Source: an uncultured Parasphingopyxis sp. (GTDB taxonomy: Bacteria; Pseudomonadota; Alphaproteobacteria; Sphingomonadales; Sphingomonadaceae). Taken from it: 16,219 nt of DNA. How positions within the stretch are numbered: position 1 is the stretch's first letter; every line of letters starts with the position of its first letter. The DNA lies in assembly GCA_905479515.1 (NCBI GenBank), contig CAJQMX010000283.1, positions 1-16,219 of the forward strand. The letters run 5' to 3'. Below are positions 7,046-14,304 of the stretch, piece after piece. Both the position numbers and the translations under genes were made by a program. The notes beneath the pieces are model-generated. The model was not told the origin of the DNA, did no database searches, and was given only the letters and a program-made list of their open reading frames with translations.

Positions 7046-7456
7046 ATGAAAAAAGTAAAAGCGACAGTTGATCGTTTACGAGGCATCGGCGATCCGTTCA
7101 AACCTACTGAAAGCGAGTATCGGGCTGCAATCAATGCGCTCAATATTTTCTTTGGCGCTGTGATCGGTGTTAGCCTTGGTGGCGTCGAAGAAATGGGCCG
7201 AGGCGATTATATGATCCTTCTCCTGCTGACTTCGACCGTTGTCATCGCCATTTTGTACGTTTCCTATTCCCATCGCCCGCTGTGGAACGCGCTCCTGCTC
7301 ACAACAGTGCTGGGGGCGTTTTGGTACGGAGCGGAACACGCCGGGGCTTTTGATTTTGAAGTACCTGATAAACTGATGCCAACACTTTGGGTGTGGGCGG
7401 GCATGGTGATCGTAACAGAATTTTCTCCTCGAAGCCCTGACCCCATCCAAAATTAA
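7046..7456 (+). CDS. Unknown multi-pass membrane protein embedded between cobS and cobT on the opposite strand
   Basis: I do not recognise this 136-residue protein. A basic N-terminus ([12 protein letters not shown]) precedes hydrophobic segments at about 31-47, 55-73, 81-96 and 110-125, so it likely crosses the inner membrane three or four times. Possible functional residues are the Glu-Glu pair at 48-49 and WYGAEHAG at 93-100. The ATG at 7046 is the first start that does not overlap cobT; a longer frame from 6872 runs antisense through the cobT start. Starts of this gene and cobT are 43 bases apart and divergent. Its stop overlaps the cobS stop in a shared TTAA. Hand-counted G+C over 7081-7440 is about 52%, against 57-62% in two sampled cobS lines, and it uses codons rare nearby (TTA, CGA, ACT). 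Reality of the gene is supported by the plausible membrane topology, not by a strong ribosome site. Confidence 0.65.
   Translation: MKKVKATVDRLRGIGDPFKPTESEYRAAINALNIFFGAVIGVSLGGVEEMGRGDYMILLLLTSTVVIAILYVSYSHRPLWNALLLTTVLGAFWYGAEHAGAFDFEVPDKLMPTLWVWAGMVIVTEFSPRSPDPIQN
7453..7456. other. TTAA shared by two convergent stop codons
   Basis: TAA at 7454-7456 ends the plus-strand membrane gene, and TAA read on the minus strand at 7455-7453 ends cobS. The two genes therefore overlap by four bases with no room for a terminator. Confidence 0.8.
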
Positions 7457-8460
7457 TCCGACTGCCCCACAACGCTCTCTGGCAAGTCCGTGCCAAAGAC
7501 GCGCTGATAATATTCGGCAACGAGCGACCGTTCCGCTTCATCGCATTTGTTGAGGAAGGAGAGGCGGAAGGCGAAGCCGATATCGCCGAAGATTGTCGCG
7601 TTCTGGGCCCAGGTGATCACGGTGCGCGGGCTCATCACGGTCGAAATATCGCCAGCCATAAAGCCCTGACGGGTGAGCTCGGCAACCTTGACCATGTCTT
7701 CCACTGTCTTGTGGCCCGTTTCGGTGTCGAATTCGTCATTCTTCGAAAGAACGATCTTTGCCTCGGTCGCAGCGGGCAGATAGTTCAATGTAACGACAAT
7801 GTTCCAGCGATCCATCTGGCCCTGGTTGATCTGCTGCGTGCCATGATAAAGGCCCGTCGTATCGCCCAGCCCGACGGTGTTCGATGTTGCGAACAGCCGG
7901 AAATAGGGGTTCGGGCGGATCACGCGGTTCTGATCGAGAAGGGTGAGCTTGCCGTCCGCTTCCAGCACACGCTGGATCACAAACATCACATCGGGGCGGC
8001 CCGCGTCATATTCGTCAAACACCAGAGCCGTGGGAGTCTGCAGCGCCCAGGGCAGCAGCCCTTCACGGAACTCGGTAACCTGCTGGCCATCGCGCAGCAC
8101 GATGGCATCGCGGCCGACCAGATCGATCCGGCTGATATGGCTATCGAGATTGATCCGGATGCACGGCCAGTTGAGGCGCGAGGCAACCTGCTCGATATGC
8201 GTCGATTTGCCCGTGCCGTGATAGCCCTGGATCATCACGCGGCGATTGAAGGCGAAGCCGGCAGCAATGGCGATCGTCGTATCCGGATCGAAAACATAGC
8301 TTTCATCGCGATCGGGCACGCGCTCGTCTGCCTCGCTGAAGGCGGGGACTTCCATGTCCGAATCGATGCCGAACAGATCACGCACTTTCACCATCTTGTC
8401 CGGTTCGGCCATGATCGTGTCGGCCCGGCTATCGGGCTGCGTGTTCTCAATGCTGTTCAT
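7453..8460 (-). CDS. cobS: Cobaltochelatase subunit CobS (AAA+ ATPase)
   Basis: This is a 335-residue AAA+ ATPase of the MoxR-like branch. It forms a hexameric ring that, with CobT, uses ATP to drive metal insertion by CobN. Visible elements are the N-terminal [20 protein letters not shown] block (about 26-45), Walker [10 protein letters not shown] (79-87), Walker B LVFDEYD (146-152), a sensor-1-type FATSN segment and an arginine-containing TVMSPRTVI region near 270. Length matches the family. The ATG at 8460 has AGGAAG four bases upstream; a Met at residue 17 is an alternative. It follows the J-domain gene by 24 bases, suggesting one transcript. Its TAA stop lies inside the TTAA shared with the opposite-strand membrane gene. 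Confidence 0.95.
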   Translation of the reverse strand: MNSIENTQPDSRADTIMAEPDKMVKVRDLFGIDSDMEVPAFSEADERVPDRDESYVFDPDTTIAIAAGFAFNRRVMIQGYHGTGKSTHIEQVASRLNWPCIRINLDSHISRIDLVGRDAIVLRDGQQVTEFREGLLPWALQTPTALVFDEYDAGRPDVMFVIQRVLEADGKLTLLDQNRVIRPNPYFRLFATSNTVGLGDTTGLYHGTQQINQGQMDRWNIVVTLNYLPAATEAKIVLSKNDEFDTETGHKTVEDMVKVAELTRQGFMAGDISTVMSPRTVITWAQNATIFGDIGFAFRLSFLNKCDEAERSLVAEYYQRVFGTDLPESVVGQSD

Positions 8461-8484
8461 TCTACTTCCTAGTGTCTGGTCGAG

Positions 8485-9078
8485 TCAGGAAAAGGCGGGA
8501 CTGTCCTTGAGGTGCGTATAGGCGTCGATAACGCGCTGCAACATCTTCTCATGGCTGCGGTCCCCGCCATTTTTGTCGGGATGATATTTGCGAACCAGCG
8601 CAGCATAGCGGCGCCGTAGCGTTTTTCGGTCGGCATCGGACTTCAGCCCGAGAATCTGCAAATTTTCCCGATCACGGTCAGAGAGCGGCTTGCCATCTTC
8701 CCTGGGCATGCGCACGCCCGTGCGAAACCGCGCCCCAATGGCATCCAGCGGGTCAGTAAAGTCGGCCCAGCGCGGCGTGGGGCTGGCACCGTTCGAGGCA
8801 AAGGACCGGGTTTCCCGATCCCAGCCGGACCATGGCCGTTGCTGGCTGTAAATCTCGTCCTGATCCATGCCTTCGAAAAAATCATACTGGGCGTTGAATT
8901 CACGGACATGCTCCAGGCACAGCCAATGATAATCGCCCGGCCCATCAAAACCGCCGCGGCGATGCCCGGTTTTGGGCGCACGAAATTCGCCCAGATCAGC
9001 GCATTCGGGATGATCACACATCCGTTCACTGTCATCTATCCGGCCATGGAATTTTTCATGTCTTGGGTGCGAAGCCAA
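8485..9078 (-). CDS. J-domain (DnaJ-like) protein with N-terminal Cys/His cluster
   Basis: This is a 197-residue co-chaperone-type protein. The J domain is at the C-terminus (about 138-193) with an intact HPD motif at 166-168 in KYHPDKNGG, so it should stimulate a DnaK-type ATPase. The N-terminal part holds C21 and C26 (CDHPEC) and C54 and H57 (CLEH), spaced like a possible zinc site. There is no G/F-rich region or DnaJ zinc domain, so it is not DnaJ itself. The start is TTG at 9078, supported by AAGGAG on the minus strand (9089-9084) five bases upstream; later in-frame ATG codons would lose part of the Cys cluster. It heads the dnaJ-like, cobS, cobT run and is divergent from bolA, with 37 bases between starts. 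Confidence 0.88.
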   Translation of the reverse strand: MASHPRHEKFHGRIDDSERMCDHPECADLGEFRAPKTGHRRGGFDGPGDYHWLCLEHVREFNAQYDFFEGMDQDEIYSQQRPWSGWDRETRSFASNGASPTPRWADFTDPLDAIGARFRTGVRMPREDGKPLSDRDRENLQILGLKSDADRKTLRRRYAALVRKYHPDKNGGDRSHEKMLQRVIDAYTHLKDSPAFS

Positions 9079-9115
9079 GGGTGCTCCTTTCGTGCAATCC
9101 GTCTATATAGGAGCG

Positions 9116-9409
9116 ATGAACCAGGAATCGAAAGGCCCTGTTGCGGCCGAAATTGAAAAACGCCTCACCGAGACCCTCGGTCCCATCCATTTGCGTGTCA
9201 TCAACGACAGCGCCCAGCATCACGGCCATGCCGGAGATGACGGCAGCGGCGAAAGCCATTTCACGGTGGAAATCGTCGCGCTGCAGTTCGAGGATATGAA
9301 CCGGGTCGAGCGGCAACGCGCAGTGAACAAGGCGCTGGGAGATCTGATGCAGGAGCGCGTCCATGCCATGCAGATCCGGGCGAAAGCACCAAGCGAGGTT
9401 CCCGAATAA
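9116..9409 (+). CDS. BolA family protein
   Basis: This is a 97-residue protein of the BolA family. In many bacteria these partner with monothiol glutaredoxins in Fe-S cluster handling and in stress or morphology control. Family features are the GPVAAEIEKRL start, VINDS at about 33-37, a His/Gly-rich loop, ESHF and the C-terminal RVHAMQI, with conserved His residues able to bind an Fe-S cluster. I chose the ATG at 9116, but AGGAG at 9109-9113 leaves only two bases before it, unusually short. An in-frame GTG at 9092 would add eight residues but has a poor ribosome site. It is followed 12 bases later by the pirin gene, so these two are likely co-transcribed. Neighbouring J-domain and cobS genes are divergent. 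Confidence 0.9.
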   Translation: MNQESKGPVAAEIEKRLTETLGPIHLRVINDSAQHHGHAGDDGSGESHFTVEIVALQFEDMNRVERQRAVNKALGDLMQERVHAMQIRAKAPSEVPE

Positions 9410-9421
9410 CAGGAAATCACG

Positions 9422-10318
9422 ATGACCGACCCGATCCTCGAGACCATAACGCCCGTCAGCCATGATCTTGGCAGCTTCAAGGTGCACCGCGCGCTGCCAT
9501 CAAAAGGGCGCACCATGGTCGGCCCATTTGTGTTTTTCGACGATGCCGGGCCGGCGATCTTTGGTCCCGGCGATGGCATTGATGTCCGTCCGCATCCGCA
9601 TATCGGCCTCGCCACCGTTTCCTATCTGCTGGATGGCCGGATCATGCATCGCGATTCGCTGGGCACCGAAAAGGTGATCGAGCCGGGCGCGGTCAACCTG
9701 ATGACGGCGGGCAAGGGCATCGTCCATTCCGAGCGCAGCGTGGCCGGCGATCGCGAGATCGAGACCCGCCTCAAGCTGATCCAGACATGGCTGGCCCTGC
9801 CCGATGCAGCGGAAGAGATGGACCCTGCCTTTGAGCATGTCGCCAAGGCCGACCTTCCTCTCATCGTTGCGGATGGCGCGAAAGCCCGCATCATCATGGG
9901 CTCGCTATGGGGTGAGACCGCACCGGTGACGACCTATGCCGGAACGATCAATGCAGACATCATGCTCGAACCCGGCGGGAGCATCCCGATAGATCCCGAA
10001 GCGGATGAGCGCGCGCTGTATATGACAGGCGGCGATGCCGCGCTCGATGGCATCACGCTTGAGCCCCAGACGCTATATGTTCTGAAACCGGGCAGCGCGG
10101 CGACACTGACTTCGGCCACGGGCGCACAGCTGATGCTGGTCGGCGGCGAGGCCTTCACCACCCCGCGCCACGTCTATTGGAACTTCGTTTCCTCGCGCAA
10201 GGAGCGCATCCAACAGGCTATCGAGGACTGGGAAGCCGGGAATTTCTCACTCGTTCCGGGTGATGCAGACGAACGCATCCCCTTTCCCGAACACCCCAAA
10301 ACGGTGAGCTATCCCTGA
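9422..10318 (+). CDS. Pirin family protein (cupin metalloprotein)
   Basis: This is a 298-residue two-cupin protein. The metal site expected of pirins is intact: His58 and His60 in RPHPHIGL, His102 and Glu104 in GIVHSE. Bacterial pirins include quercetin 2,3-dioxygenases and regulators of pyruvate dehydrogenase; the role here cannot be told from sequence. AGGAAA about six bases upstream supports the ATG at 9422, and the 12-base gap after bolA suggests an operon. The C-terminus ends with Pro (CCC) directly followed by TGA, preceded by GGTGA at 10303-10307, which can pair with the 16S anti-Shine-Dalgarno. A +1 slip at CCC-TGA would enter the open hydrolase frame. Normal termination remains the default view. 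Confidence 0.92.
   Translation: MTDPILETITPVSHDLGSFKVHRALPSKGRTMVGPFVFFDDAGPAIFGPGDGIDVRPHPHIGLATVSYLLDGRIMHRDSLGTEKVIEPGAVNLMTAGKGIVHSERSVAGDREIETRLKLIQTWLALPDAAEEMDPAFEHVAKADLPLIVADGAKARIIMGSLWGETAPVTTYAGTINADIMLEPGGSIPIDPEADERALYMTGGDAALDGITLEPQTLYVLKPGSAATLTSATGAQLMLVGGEAFTTPRHVYWNFVSSRKERIQQAIEDWEAGNFSLVPGDADERIPFPEHPKTVSYP
10303..10318 (+). other. Possible +1 frameshift site at the pirin stop (CCC-TGA)
   Basis: GGTGA (10303-10307), a match to the Shine-Dalgarno extension, lies five bases before CCC TGA (10313-10318). Slipping +1 from CCC to CCT puts the ribosome at GAT (10317) in the frame of the downstream hydrolase, which stays open to 11252. The arrangement recalls prfB of E. coli (internal Shine-Dalgarno, slippery codon, TGA). 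This is a hypothesis; the site could equally be chance. Confidence 0.25.
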
Positions 10319-10340
10319 TCGGCAGGCCCTGACATTTATC

Positions 10341-10355
10341 CGGAGAAAAGCCATC
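10341..10355 (+). promoter_or_regulatory. Shine-Dalgarno in front of an ATC codon
   Basis: CGGAGA (10341-10346) stands seven bases from ATC at 10353-10355, the place where the hydrolase start would be expected. ATC differs by one base from ATG. No ATG, GTG or TTG occurs in this frame between the TGA at 10305-10307 and the ATG at 10593. Confidence 0.5.
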
Positions 10356-11252
10356 CCACAATTTGATCAGCAGCAGATTGCGCTGCCAACCGGCGTCACG
10401 CTGAATGTTGCTACCGCGGGGCCGCGCGATGGCGAGCCGATTATCTTCCTCCACGGCTTTCCCGAATCGCACCGCACATGGCGCCATCAGATCGCCGCGC
10501 TGTCGGACCGCTATTTCTGCATCGCCCCGGATCAACGCGGCTTTGCCAAATCGGAAAAGCCGGAAGGCGCAGAGAATTACCAGCCGCAAAAGATGATCGG
10601 CGATGTGATCGCTCTCGCTGATGCGCTCGATATTGAGGGTTTTACACTGGCCGGGCATGACTGGGGCGGGGCGATCGCCTGGGGCGCGGCCATCGGCAAT
10701 CCTCACCGGGTCAAACGGCTGATCATTGCCAATGCGCCCCATCCGCTGGTGTTCCAGAAAGGGCTGATCGAAGATCGCGACCAGCGCCTCGCCTCGGCCT
10801 ATATTCGCGAGTTCCGCAAACCGGAAAATGATGCCTTTGTCGAAGAGCATGGCCTTGCGGCGTTTCTGCGAAAAGTGATGAACTGGGAACGCGCACCGGC
10901 GCTTGAGGATTCAGAACGGGATATCATGCTGGAAGACTGGGCCCGTCCCGGCGCGGCGATTGCGATGCTGAACTGGTATCGCGGATCGCCCATCTTCGTG
11001 CCGGAAGCCGATGAAGAGGTTGAGCGCCCTGCCTTTCTCGACGCGCCTTTCCCGCGTGTGACGATGCCCGTGCTCGTCACCTGGGGCATGGAGGACACCG
11101 CCTTGCTCCCCGGCCAGATCGAAGGGCTGGACGCCATAATCGACGATCTGACACTGGTGAAAATCGATGCGGGCCATTTTGTGCCCTGGGAAGCGCCTGA
11201 CGCCGTGACCACGGCAGTTTCGGACTGGCTTGCGAAAACGCCGCCCTGCTAG
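10353..11252 (+). CDS. Alpha/beta hydrolase, epoxide-hydrolase-like, lacking a standard start codon
   Basis: If read from ATC at 10353, this is a 299-residue alpha/beta-fold hydrolase. Family elements are the oxyanion-hole HGFPES (34-39), the Asp nucleophile D103 in GHDWGG (epoxide hydrolase or haloalkane dehalogenase type), the likely acid in WGMEDT and the catalytic His275 in DAGHFVPWEAP. The active site looks complete, so this is not an obviously decayed gene. The only standard start (ATG 10593) would begin at residue 81 and remove the oxyanion-hole strand, so it cannot give a normal enzyme. Initiation at ATC, a +1 frameshift from pirin, or a sequence error (ATG read as ATC) are the choices. 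It follows pirin by 34 bases. Its TAG stop overlaps that of the convergent DUF2332 gene in CTAG. Confidence 0.82.
   Translation: MPQFDQQQIALPTGVTLNVATAGPRDGEPIIFLHGFPESHRTWRHQIAALSDRYFCIAPDQRGFAKSEKPEGAENYQPQKMIGDVIALADALDIEGFTLAGHDWGGAIAWGAAIGNPHRVKRLIIANAPHPLVFQKGLIEDRDQRLASAYIREFRKPENDAFVEEHGLAAFLRKVMNWERAPALEDSERDIMLEDWARPGAAIAMLNWYRGSPIFVPEADEEVERPAFLDAPFPRVTMPVLVTWGMEDTALLPGQIEGLDAIIDDLTLVKIDAGHFVPWEAPDAVTTAVSDWLAKTPPC
11249..11252. other. CTAG shared by two convergent stop codons
   Basis: TAG at 11250-11252 ends the hydrolase gene, and TAG read on the minus strand at 11251-11249 ends the DUF2332 gene, a four-base overlap. Confidence 0.8.
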
Positions 11253-12289
11253 AGCAACCAATCCACCGAAGCGCCGTGCGGATGACCGTCGGCGAGATGC
11301 AGATCTTCCCCCGATGGCCAGAGCTTCAGACGCAGCTCGAACGCCTTTCTCGCATCATCGAATTCATAGGATAGCCAGCCAAATGGCCTGTCCTCGGTCG
11401 CTTGCTCGGCAGCGGCGGCGATGGCGGCGTGGAAACGCTGTTTCTGGTCGTCAGGCAGATATTGGAGCGTGATCGTATGGAACAACACGCGCAGCACGCC
11501 CTCGGCCTGAGGCGCGGCCAATTGTTGCTCGATCCAGTCTCCGGCCTCGCCCGCAATGATCGGTGGAGGAAAGGCCCGGGCCAGCGCAATCGCCTGTTCA
11601 GCGCGTTCGATGCGTTCGGACTGGTCCGGCCAGATATAGGCGATCAGCTTTTCGGCAGCAGCCAGCGAACTGAGATAGACGGGATTGCGGTCCACGCCGC
11701 GCTGGGCGATCAGGGCCACCGTGCTGGCCGGCGGTGACGCCCCGTTCCATTGCGGCGCGAGCAGAAGCGGCGAGGTCGGTTCGCCCGCCCCAACGCCTCC
11801 CAGATCATAACGATAGCGGTTGAGATTGAGGACAAGGCCAGCGCTGGATCCGATTTCAAGCAAGTCGATGGGCATGGGATAGCGATCAGCTGCAACCATC
11901 AACCCGGCCATGATATACGCGGCCCGCGCCGGTTCATTGGTCTGTGGCGGGGAATCGAGCCATTCCGTGAGATCCGCGTCATGGGCTTCCAGCGCCGCCG
12001 CGACGGCTGCATCGAGATCGCCTTCGCCGCGATAGGCCGCCGCGAGAGTCTGGTCCCCGCCTGAGCGCGAAAGCGCGTGCAGGCCGCCGGTGAGACGCAA
12101 GGCCACTGCCTCGCCCGGACCTTCCAGATTGCCCTCCATCGCAAGGAAATGCGCACCAACCGCCCCGTCCGGATCAAGATGCCGGGCGATTGCTTCGAGG
12201 ATATCTGCGGTCAAAGGAGAGCCATTGCCCCTACAAAAATCGGCCTGGCGCTGAAAGACGGTGCGAATATCTGAAAATTTATCACTCAT
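11249..12289 (-). CDS. DUF2332 family protein
   Basis: This is a 346-residue cytoplasmic protein with no signal peptide or membrane segment. Its features match the uncharacterised DUF2332 family as I remember it: an N-terminal FQRQADFC block (12-19), a helical middle, LLEIGSSAGLVLNLNRY (143-159) and a C-terminal segment ending ADGHPHGASVDWL. The LEIGSSAGL stretch resembles motif I of S-adenosylmethionine-dependent methyltransferases, so a methyltransferase-like fold is possible, but no activity is established. The ATG at 12289 is chosen because further upstream the frame would overlap hisG; AGGA lies close before it. It is divergent from hisG (47 bases between starts) and overlaps the convergent hydrolase by four bases. 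Confidence 0.85.
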   Translation of the reverse strand: MSDKFSDIRTVFQRQADFCRGNGSPLTADILEAIARHLDPDGAVGAHFLAMEGNLEGPGEAVALRLTGGLHALSRSGGDQTLAAAYRGEGDLDAAVAAALEAHDADLTEWLDSPPQTNEPARAAYIMAGLMVAADRYPMPIDLLEIGSSAGLVLNLNRYRYDLGGVGAGEPTSPLLLAPQWNGASPPASTVALIAQRGVDRNPVYLSSLAAAEKLIAYIWPDQSERIERAEQAIALARAFPPPIIAGEAGDWIEQQLAAPQAEGVLRVLFHTITLQYLPDDQKQRFHAAIAAAAEQATEDRPFGWLSYEFDDARKAFELRLKLWPSGEDLHLADGHPHGASVDWLL

Positions 12290-12336
12290 AGTCCTAGCTT
12301 GCCCGCAGAGGCCGCCCCAAGTAAAGCGCACGCGCC

Positions 12337-12999
12337 ATGGCCAATCCAATAATCTTCGCCATCCCAAAGGGACGTATCCTCGACGAGGCGCTGCCGCTGC
12401 TCGCCGAGGCTGGAATCATACCCGATGCGGATTTCCACAATAAAGACAGCCGCGCGCTGCGCTTCAGCACGAACAATCCGGATATCGACATCATCCGGGT
12501 CCGCGCGTTCGACGTCGCAACCTTTGTCGCCCATGGGGCGGCGCAGGTCGGTATTGTCGGCTCAGACGTGCTGGAAGAATATAGCTATTCGGAGATTTAC
12601 GCGCCGGTTGATCTCGATATCGGCCATTGCCGACTGTCCGTTGCCGAACCGGCTGATCTCGCGGCGAGCGATGATATCAGCGAGTGGAGCCATGTCCGGA
12701 TCGCAACCAAATATCCCAATTTCACGCGCCGCCATTTCGAGGCCAAGGGCATTCAGGCTGAATGCGTCAAACTGAACGGGGCGATGGAGATTGCCCCGGC
12801 GCTGGGCCTGACCCGGCGGATCGTCGATCTGGTTTCGAGTGGCGGCACGCTGAAAGCCAATAATCTTGTTGAAGTGGATATCCTCTGCGAAATCACATCC
12901 CGTCTCATCGTCAACCGGGCGGCCTTCAAAACACGGCCCGAAATCCGGCCCATGGTGGAACGGTTCCGTGAAATTGTAGGCGGCGGCGATGCCGCTTAG
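12337..12999 (+). CDS. hisG: ATP phosphoribosyltransferase, short form HisG(S)
   Basis: This is a 220-residue enzyme for the first step of histidine biosynthesis, joining ATP and PRPP to give phosphoribosyl-ATP. It starts [13 protein letters not shown] with the family's KGR motif (11-13) and contains the PRPP-binding segment [16 protein letters not shown] (162-177). At 220 residues it lacks the C-terminal regulatory domain of long HisG, so it should depend on the HisZ regulatory subunit, which is not in this window. The ATG at 12337 has only a weak ribosome site. The gene begins a compact plus-strand run and overlaps hisD by 11 bases, implying translational coupling. Confidence 0.96.
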   Translation: MANPIIFAIPKGRILDEALPLLAEAGIIPDADFHNKDSRALRFSTNNPDIDIIRVRAFDVATFVAHGAAQVGIVGSDVLEEYSYSEIYAPVDLDIGHCRLSVAEPADLAASDDISEWSHVRIATKYPNFTRRHFEAKGIQAECVKLNGAMEIAPALGLTRRIVDLVSSGGTLKANNLVEVDILCEITSRLIVNRAAFKTRPEIRPMVERFREIVGGGDAA

Positions 13000-14284
13000 G
13001 CTCAACGCCTCGGATAGCGATTTCGAATCCCGTTTTGCCGCGCTGGTCGAGGCCCGGCGGGAAACCGATACCGATGTCGCGCGCGACGTCGCGGCGATCA
13101 TCGCGGATGTCCGGGCGCGCGGCGATGAGGCGGTTGCCGAATATACGCGGAAATTTGACGGATTCGACTTGGCTGGCACCGGGTGGTCCGTAACCAAAGA
13201 GCAACGGCTTGCCGCCCTTGAAGGCTTGGATGTCGAGCTGCGAGATGCCCTCGAATTGGCGGCATCACGCATCCGCGCCTTCCACACCAAGCAAAAACCC
13301 GAAAACAGCGAAACGACCGATGATGCGGGTGTAAGAACGGGGTCTCGATGGTCGGCGGTTGAAACGGCCGGGCTCTATGTCCCGGGTGGGCGGGCCGCCT
13401 ATCCCTCCTCGTTACTGATGAATGCAATACCCGCGCTGGTCGCCGGCGTGGACCATATCGTGATGGTCACACCCACTCCGGGCGGAGAGATGAACCCGTT
13501 GATCCTTGCCGCTGCCGAGATTGCCGGTGTCGGCGAGATTTACCGGATCGGCGGAGCACAGGCGATCGCCGCCCTCGCTTATGGCACGGCCACGATTCCC
13601 AGCGCCGATGTGATTGTCGGCCCCGGCAATGCCTGGGTCGCCGAAGCCAAGCGCCAACTATACGGCACCGTCGGCATCGACATGGTTGCCGGCCCTTCCG
13701 AAATCGTCGTGATCGCCGATCAGGACAATGATCCGGAATGGATCGCCGCCGATCTGCTGTCCCAAGCCGAACATGATCCGACGAGCCAGTCTATCCTGTT
13801 TACCGACAGCGCAAAATTCGCCGATGCCGTTGAGCAGGCCGTTGAAGCGCAGCTCGGCACGCTGGAAACCGGCGAAACGGCGCGCACCAGCTGGGAGGCC
13901 AATGGCGCAATCATCTGCGTCGACACACTGGATGACGCCCTTCCCCTGTCGGACCGGCTCGCCCCCGAGCATCTCGAACTGGCGGTGGCCGATCCTGATG
14001 CTTTGTTTGCGCAGGTCCGCCATGCCGGATCGGTTTTTCTCGGCCGCCTGACGCCGGAAGCGATTGGCGATTATGTCGGCGGCCCCAATCATGTATTACC
14101 CACCGGCCGCCGGGCGCGCTTTTCGTCCGGGCTTTCGGTGCTCGATTTCATGAAGCGAACGAGTTTTCTCCGCTGCAACGAACAGGCTCTCGAAGCCATT
14201 GGCCCGGCTGCCGTGCGGCTGGCCGAAGCGGAAGGCCTGCCCGCCCATGCCCGGTCGGTCGCGATGCGACTGCCACGACAATGA
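12989..14284 (+). CDS. hisD: Histidinol dehydrogenase
   Basis: This is a 431-residue zinc enzyme that oxidises L-histidinol to L-histidine with two NAD+, the last step of the pathway. All expected active-site residues are present: zinc ligands Q259, H262, D361 and H420, and the catalytic E327-H328 pair in [18 protein letters not shown] (131-141), [13 protein letters not shown] (188-200) and GPGN (211-214) are also family blocks. Length is normal. The start ATG lies inside the end of hisG (11-base overlap). Its C-terminus overlaps by four bases an ATG (14281) that I do not use for the next gene. Confidence 0.97.
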   Translation: MPLRLNASDSDFESRFAALVEARRETDTDVARDVAAIIADVRARGDEAVAEYTRKFDGFDLAGTGWSVTKEQRLAALEGLDVELRDALELAASRIRAFHTKQKPENSETTDDAGVRTGSRWSAVETAGLYVPGGRAAYPSSLLMNAIPALVAGVDHIVMVTPTPGGEMNPLILAAAEIAGVGEIYRIGGAQAIAALAYGTATIPSADVIVGPGNAWVAEAKRQLYGTVGIDMVAGPSEIVVIADQDNDPEWIAADLLSQAEHDPTSQSILFTDSAKFADAVEQAVEAQLGTLETGETARTSWEANGAIICVDTLDDALPLSDRLAPEHLELAVADPDALFAQVRHAGSVFLGRLTPEAIGDYVGGPNHVLPTGRRARFSSGLSVLDFMKRTSFLRCNEQALEAIGPAAVRLAEAEGLPAHARSVAMRLPRQ

Positions 14285-14293
14285 CAAAACATC

Positions 14294-14298
14294 AGGAG
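14294..14298 (+). promoter_or_regulatory. Shine-Dalgarno fixing the DUF1993 start
   Basis: AGGAG ends six bases before the ATG at 14305, favouring that start over the ATG at 14281 that overlaps the hisD stop. Confidence 0.65.
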
Positions 14299-14304
14299 AC
14301 GATC

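Noticed and set aside
10593..11252. Hydrolase read from the ATG at 10593
   Set aside because: This start removes the first 80 residues, including HGFPES and the strand before it, and has no ribosome site; the similarity to hydrolases begins upstream at about 10353.
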